Assembly: GCA_016704445.1 (NCBI GenBank)
Contig: JADJAE010000027.1
Location: forward strand, 56,245-120,244
Reading direction: 5' to 3'
DNA: 64,000 nucleotides
Source: Deltaproteobacteria bacterium
GTDB taxonomy: Bacteria > Myxococcota_A > Polyangia > Polyangiales > Ga0077539
In this document: in pieces, positions 57,789-64,000 of the stretch
Layout of the letters: each line of letters starts with the position of its first letter
Numbering within the stretch: position 1 is the stretch's first letter
Translations under genes and position numbers: made by a program
The notes under the pieces: model-generated
Databases searched by the model: none
Seen by the model: only the letters and a program-made list of their open reading frames with translations
Told to the model about the DNA's origin: nothing

Positions 57789-58409
57789 ATGGACCCGACC
57801 CAACGACGACAGATCTTCGAGGCTGAGGTGCTCCCGCACCTCGATGCCATGCACCGCACGGCCACGCAGTTCACCCGTAGCCCGAGCGACGCCGACGACC
57901 TGGTGCAGGACGCGGTCATCAAGGCATGGCGCTTCTTCGACAGCTACGAGCGGGGCACCAACATCCGGGCCTGGCTGCTCAAGATCGTCACCAACGTCTT
58001 CTACTCGAAGCACCGGCGCAACACCCTGGAGGGCAACGTCCACGCGATGGCGACCGTCGACCCGGTCTCCGACGGCTGGATCAGCGCCGCTTCGATGAAC
58101 GCCCAGCGAGAGCCCGAGCGCGTGGTCGAGCGCCCGCTGCTCGAGCGCTCCGTGGCCGAGGCATTGAAAGACCTGCCGGAAGATTTCCGCCAGGTGCTGG
58201 TTCTGGTCGACGTGGAAGGCCTGACGTACCGCGAGGTCGCAGAGGCGATGAATTGCCCCATGGGGACGGTGATGTCCCGGCTCCATCGGGCTCGTCGCGC
58301 GGTCGCCCAGAAGCTCGGCATCGTGCCCGAGCAGGCCGCCACGAACACCGAACAGGACGGGGCGAGGGTGTTGGAGATGAACAGCTTCCGCCGCCGCAAG
58401 GAGGCATAG
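57789..58409 (+). CDS. ECF (RpoE-type) RNA polymerase sigma factor
   Basis: The 206-residue sigma-70 family protein has region 2 (SPSDADDLVQDAVIKAWRFFDSYERGTNIRAWLLKIVTNVF, residues about 30-75) and region 4 (LKDLPEDFRQVLVLVDVEGLTYREVAEAMNCPMGTVMSRLHRARR, about 125-175), with no regions 1 or 3. The C-terminal 35 residues are unconserved. It directs transcription in response to an envelope or redox signal. The ATG at 57789 is chosen by ribosome-site spacing. The anti-sigma gene follows after four bases in the same operon. Confidence 0.92.
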   Translation: MDPTQRRQIFEAEVLPHLDAMHRTATQFTRSPSDADDLVQDAVIKAWRFFDSYERGTNIRAWLLKIVTNVFYSKHRRNTLEGNVHAMATVDPVSDGWISAASMNAQREPERVVERPLLERSVAEALKDLPEDFRQVLVLVDVEGLTYREVAEAMNCPMGTVMSRLHRARRAVAQKLGIVPEQAATNTEQDGARVLEMNSFRRRKEA

Positions 58410-58413
58410 ACGG

Positions 58414-59220
58414 ATGACCGTAAGTTGCGAGCAGGCGACGCGGTGGACCGACGCATGGATCGACGGCGAGCTCGATCCGAGCGCGGCCCTGCTCGTCGAA
58501 GATCACCTGGCCAGCTGCGCCTGCTGCCGGGCCGAAGCGGACATGATCCGCAAGTTGAAGCGGGGCCTCGGGGCGCTCCGCGAGGACTGCGCGCCCACGG
58601 CGCTGCGCTTCCGCATCACGGCGGCGCTCGACGCCTGCGAGCGCGATCAGGAGGCCGACCGCAACGCGGCGGCGCGCAAGAAGCACGCGCGAAACTTCGC
58701 GCTGGCCGGAGCGGCGCTCGCGGGGGTGGTGCTGGCCAACGGACTCAAGGCGCGCTCGGGCGCTCCGACGACGATGACCACCGCGGGGATGCTGCCGGTG
58801 GTGGAGGACATCGCCGAGCGCCACGCCCGTGAGCTGCCGGTGGAGGTGTCCAACAGCGACCCGGCTGCGGTGACCCAGTGGTTCCGGGGGAAGATGGACA
58901 TCCCGGTACGGCCGGTGCTGTTTCGGGGAATGACCGCGCGGCTCGTGGGAGCGCGCATCTCCAACGTGCAGAACCAGATGGCCGCGGCGCTCACCTACGA
59001 CGTCGACGGTCGGCGCATGACGGTGTTCATGTTCGACAACGCCCGGATGCCGCGCTTCGCGGAGACCACCACGGTGCTGCACGGGCGGCCGGTCTACACG
59101 ACCTCGGCCCACGGCTACACGGTGACCTTCACCGAGCAGCAGGGCATCGGCTACGCCATCGCCTCCGACCTGCCTCCGCAGGAGTGCGCCCGCATCGTGG
59201 CCCACGCCGAGATGCGCTGA
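58414..59220 (+). CDS. Zinc-finger (ZAS) anti-sigma factor
   Basis: The 268-residue protein starts at ATG 58414, nine bases after AAGGAGG. The N-terminus has DGELDPSAALLVEDHLASCACC (HxxxCxxC zinc motif of ChrR/RsrA-type anti-sigma domains). One transmembrane helix (FALAGAALAGVVLANGL) lies at about 90-107, then an extracytoplasmic domain of 160 residues with no recognised family. It would hold the upstream sigma factor inactive until a periplasmic signal. Gene order sigma then anti-sigma is the usual one. Confidence 0.88.
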   Translation: MTVSCEQATRWTDAWIDGELDPSAALLVEDHLASCACCRAEADMIRKLKRGLGALREDCAPTALRFRITAALDACERDQEADRNAAARKKHARNFALAGAALAGVVLANGLKARSGAPTTMTTAGMLPVVEDIAERHARELPVEVSNSDPAAVTQWFRGKMDIPVRPVLFRGMTARLVGARISNVQNQMAAALTYDVDGRRMTVFMFDNARMPRFAETTTVLHGRPVYTTSAHGYTVTFTEQQGIGYAIASDLPPQECARIVAHAEMR

Positions 59221-59229
59221 CGGGGGGCT

Positions 59230-60135
59230 TCAGCCCTCGTCGCGCAGCCCGTCGAGCAGCGACTGCACGGCGGCGCGCACCCGGGCGTCGTGCTCCAGCA
59301 CCCTCTCCTCGGTGACCTCATCGCCCTCGTGGAGATCGTCGGGCACCGGGATGGGCTCGCCGAAGCGGTAGCGCAGGGTGGTGGGCGGCGGGATGTGCGG
59401 CCACGGCCCGATGGCCAGGCCCCATGGCAGCGACAGGTGCACCGGGAACACCTCGGCCCGGGCGAAGCGCTGCAGCCCCACGGCGCGCGCGAAGCGGTAG
59501 CCGTCGGTGAGCACCATCAGGGTCGCGTGGGCGCCCGCGTGGGCCACCGGGACGATGGGCACCCGGGTCTGCAGCGCCAGCCGCGCGTAGCCCGTGCGCC
59601 CGGCGAACTCGACCTGGTAGCGGCGCGAGTAAGGGCGCCAGGTGTCGCGGTCGCCGCCGGGCATCACCATCAGGTCGCGCCTCCAGCGGGTGAGCACCTC
59701 GCGGGCGAGGGCAGGGTTGGCGTGCAGCACGCCGCGGCGGGCGAACCAGCGGCCCAGGCGCTGGTTGGCGAAGATGAGCTCGTGGCCCGAGGGGTGGAGC
59801 GGCCGGGTGGTGCCGAAGTGCCGGTACCAGAACCACATGAAGCCCCAGACGTCGGGGATGATGGTTCCGCCCGAGTGGTTGGACACCAGCATCACCGGGG
59901 CCGGGGGGATGCGCTCGGCGCCCTTCACGTCGATGCGAAACCACCCCCTCGGCCCGAAGACCGGGCCCGAGAGCGAGGCGATGGTGTCGGCGACGCTGCG
60001 CTCGTCGAACTGGCCGGGGTCGCGGCCCCAGTGCTCCTGGGAGTCGCCACGCAGCAGGCGGTGAAGGGGTGTGTGGGGCTTGTTCAAGGGACTCCGAGGC
60101 CTCCGACGCGGTGGATCGACGTAACCGTACTCCAC
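59230..60135 (-). CDS. Lysophospholipid acyltransferase-like protein
   Basis: The 301-residue protein has block I VSNHSGGTIIPD (HX(n)D) and block III MPGGDRDTWRP in place of FPEG, followed by RVPIVPVAHAGAHATL. The N-terminal 60 residues are basic and Pro-rich with no family match. It probably acylates a lysophospholipid or glycolipid at the inner membrane. The block III change to PGG is known in divergent subgroups and need not abolish activity. It is convergent with the anti-sigma gene (9 bases between stops). Confidence 0.82.
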   Translation of the reverse strand: MEYGYVDPPRRRPRSPLNKPHTPLHRLLRGDSQEHWGRDPGQFDERSVADTIASLSGPVFGPRGWFRIDVKGAERIPPAPVMLVSNHSGGTIIPDVWGFMWFWYRHFGTTRPLHPSGHELIFANQRLGRWFARRGVLHANPALAREVLTRWRRDLMVMPGGDRDTWRPYSRRYQVEFAGRTGYARLALQTRVPIVPVAHAGAHATLMVLTDGYRFARAVGLQRFARAEVFPVHLSLPWGLAIGPWPHIPPPTTLRYRFGEPIPVPDDLHEGDEVTEERVLEHDARVRAAVQSLLDGLRDEG

Positions 60136-60173
60136 TGGCGCCGGGAGCCCCGAACGGCTACCCCTCCAGTCAG

Positions 60174-61040
60174 ATGGCCGCCCTCACCGAGCACGCCTCG
60201 CTCCTCAACCTCCGCGTCCGGGGCTGGCGGAGGCGGCACGTCGAGACCCCCTACGGGCGCGTCCACCTCATCGAGGCCCGCGGCGAGGGGGCGCTCCCCA
60301 CGGTGGTGCTGCTTCACGGCTTCACCGCGGCGGGAGCTCACTACGGCCCGCTGCTGGAGCAGCTGCGCCGGGCGGCGCGGCGGGTGGTGGCCCCCGACCT
60401 CCCGGCCCATGGCTTCAGCGACTCGCCCGCCGAGCTCGACCTCGGCAACCTCTACCTCGGCCTGCGCGACGCGCTCGACCTGAGCCTGGACGGGCCCTGC
60501 GTGCTGGTGGGCAACTCCCTCGGCGGGGCCTTCGCCGTGCGCTACGCCCTCGACCGGCCGGAGCGGGTGCTCGGGCTCGCGCTGCTCTCCCCGGGCGGCG
60601 CCCCCATGACCGCCCAGGAGCTGGTCTCCCTCAAGGAGCTCTTCAACGTGCGCTCCGACGGCGACGCGCTGGCCTTCGTCGACCGGGCGATGGTCCACCC
60701 CGGCGCCATGCGAAGGCTCTACGCATGGGGTATCCGCCAGGGCTTCTCCCGGCCGGCGATCCGCTCGATTCTCGCCGGGATGAGCACCGCGGACTGCCTC
60801 CGCCCGGAGGACCTCCGCTCGCTCTCGATGCCCGTGCGGGTGATGTGGGGCGAGGAGGAGCGGGTGCTCCCGTCGAGCGGCAAGAGCTTCTTCATGGACA
60901 ACCTCCCGCCTGGCGGGCGCGTCGAGGTCCACCGCGGCATCGGGCACTGCCCCCACATCGACGACCTCGACCACACGGCGCGCACGCTGATCCGCTGGTG
61001 CCGGGAGTTCACGCGCGCCCCGACGCGACGGCACCAGTAG
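60174..61040 (+). CDS. Alpha/beta hydrolase
   Basis: The 288-residue enzyme has VVLLHGFTAAGAHYGPL (oxyanion loop HGF), DLPAHGFSD, the nucleophile elbow VGNSLGGAFA (Ser near residue 122), an acidic residue in MWGEEERVLP and the catalytic His in GIGHCPHID. The fold and motifs match small esterases or meta-cleavage hydrolases; the substrate is unknown. ATG at 60174 is chosen because earlier in-frame codons lack homology. It precedes the amidohydrolase gene on the same strand and may be cotranscribed. Confidence 0.87.
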   Translation: MAALTEHASLLNLRVRGWRRRHVETPYGRVHLIEARGEGALPTVVLLHGFTAAGAHYGPLLEQLRRAARRVVAPDLPAHGFSDSPAELDLGNLYLGLRDALDLSLDGPCVLVGNSLGGAFAVRYALDRPERVLGLALLSPGGAPMTAQELVSLKELFNVRSDGDALAFVDRAMVHPGAMRRLYAWGIRQGFSRPAIRSILAGMSTADCLRPEDLRSLSMPVRVMWGEEERVLPSSGKSFFMDNLPPGGRVEVHRGIGHCPHIDDLDHTARTLIRWCREFTRAPTRRHQ

Positions 61041-61094
61041 CCGCGCCGCAGGGGGATTGGCTCCCGCGGCCCTGAGTCGTGTACTCCTGCGGGT

Positions 61095-62872
<1,778 letters not shown>

Positions 62873-62929
62873 GGGCTCAGCTCATGCTGGCTCATAGGGA
62901 AAGCAACGCGGCAACCTTGCTGGCATGGA

Positions 62930-64000
62930 TCAGCTCCAGGTGACGGAACACCCAATGTGCGAAATTCGCGGGTTCCCAGGTCGTCGCGCGGATCCGGCCG
63001 CCGCACTGGACACTTCAGCGCATCGACGCCCCACACGCGCCAGAGCAGTCGCGCCCACTCGATGCGCGAACTCGGCGTGGGCGTTCGCCCAACCTGTCCC
63101 CTTCACCTCGACCTGCGGCCGTGGTGTTCACGCCATCGGACGATGTTGCTGGAGGCAATAAGCGGCTGCACTACGCAGGGACTCCACTCCTCCACAGGCG
63201 GCAGCGGAACCACCGCGACCCGCCAGGAGCAGAGATGGGCGCGAGCACGCCGTGGTGGCGCACCAATGGGCTCCGAGGCGGCGGGACCAGCGCGCTCAAA
63301 CGGGCGATGAACTCCATCGGCGTCATCACCCGGTGCGTCGCCCCCGCGCTGCGCGGCGACTTCACCCGATACGCGACGTTGCCATCGGGCAGCCTCGTCA
63401 CCCGCCCGCTCGCCACCGCGGGTCGCGCCATGTACCGGCACAGCCGCTCAGCACCAGCGCGGTCGTCGCCCGCGACGCACGCCCGCGATGCAGGTTGAAC
63501 CCGTCGACCTCCGCGACAGGGCCGTGCAAAGCGCATCCCGCAACGGCGCCAACGCCCGCTCTTCCGCCGCGTCGTCGTGCGCTCCTTCGTCGTCGACTCG
63601 CGCGAAGGTCCCTGACCGCCCGCGGCTCGGCGCCAGGCCACCATGCCGTCGTCACTCACCTCGCAGCTCACTCGCCGCCCGCTGCACGCGCCTGCGCCTC
63701 GATGACCTGCAAGCCCTTTCGATCACCGCGCGATGACTGCACGGAGGTCGTCGCGTCGGCCGCGATGCCACAGGCTCGGCGCGCTCCCCATCTTCGCAGC
63801 ATCGAACACCCCGTCTGCGACGAGCATGTGCAGGTGCGGGTTCAGGTCCAGCAGGCCCCCGAAGCGCTGCACAGGTCACCGCGGCCGCCTCCGACACGGC
63901 GCCGGGGATCCCGCCCACCAACTCGCGTAGCCACTCCGCACCTCCTCAAACACTCGCGACACCGCGTTGAGCAGCGTCGTATCGCGCGCTACCGGCATCC
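62930..64000 (-). pseudogene. Degraded IS91-family (Y2, HUH) transposase
   Basis: On the minus strand several frames carry consecutive pieces of an IS91-type transposase: VARDTTLLNAVSRVFEEV (63940-64000), NPHLHMLVADGVFDAAKMG with the HxH metal motif of HUH enzymes (63770-63850), VAEVDGFNLHRG, CRYMARPAVASGRVTRLPDG and HRVMTPMEFIARLSALVPPP (63240-63530), then IEWARLLWRVWGVDALKCP with the start of the CxxC zinc ribbon (63000-63070). At least three frameshifts separate them, and the zinc ribbon's second Cys is lost (CPVRRP). The 5' end lies beyond the window. It is inactive. Confidence 0.75.

Overview
The window is very GC-rich, densely packed DNA from what is most likely a predatory or soil/marine myxobacterium of the Polyangia (Sandaracinus-like). 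This is inferred from the protein repertoire: long Cys-rich secreted lipoproteins with NCGxCG modules, Val-Asp-Ala-Gly linkers in lipoproteins, Ser/Thr kinases, roadblock/LC7 proteins, a DUF4388-type response regulator, HD-GYP proteins, an orphan Hcp, and many GTGA/ATGA/TGATG gene overlaps. No rRNA, tRNA or CRISPR array was seen.

Layout. 1-3.1 kb: end of a methyltransferase, an SDR dehydrogenase, the alanine aminotransferase AlaA, a PEBP-family lipoprotein and a dehydrogenase remnant. 3.2-11 kb: two large paralogous Cys-rich lipoproteins, one ending in a seven-blade RCC1 propeller and the other in NCGxCG modules, separated by a dead IS1182-type transposase and a palindromic repeat element. 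11-21 kb: metallophosphoesterase plus USP/phospholipase-D protein, M15-type peptidase, Ser/Thr kinase, L,D-transpeptidase and a PPC-like lipoprotein. 21-28.7 kb: ribosome recycling factor, a beta-barrel protein and a heavy-metal RND efflux system whose outer-membrane gene converges on the czcA/czcB-like pair. 28.9-35 kb: PPP-type phosphatase, orphan Hcp, an uncharacterised DNA-binding-like protein with a palindromic site upstream, and an SDR/acyltransferase pair. 35-43.7 kb: methionine/folate fusion enzyme, TcdA, transglutaminase, a second palindromic element, glyS, and a divergent UbiA / CruF-like membrane pair. 43.7-49.3 kb: CBM9 lipoprotein with penicillin acylase, and a Kazal-domain lipoprotein. 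49.4-55.7 kb: a six-gene minus-strand signalling operon (histidine kinase, roadblock, diiron-type metallo-beta-lactamase fold protein, response regulator, OmpA-like, membrane roadblock) divergent from an HD-GYP protein. 55.8-62.9 kb: small zinc protein, VanY-like peptidase, PHA regulator, ECF sigma/anti-sigma pair, acyltransferase, alpha/beta hydrolase, D-aminoacylase-like amidohydrolase. 62.9-64 kb: degraded IS91-type transposase.

The most unusual content is the compact signalling operon at 49.4-54.0 kb. It combines two roadblock proteins and a flavodoxin-less flavodiiron-like protein with a two-component pair but no Ras-like GTPase. Also notable are the C-terminal domain exchange between the two Cys-rich paralogues and a family of short palindromic elements. 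Six otherwise intact genes carry one-base indels in or beside G/C homopolymers. This pattern fits sequencing or assembly error better than genuine decay, so those genes are described as whole genes with a frameshift.
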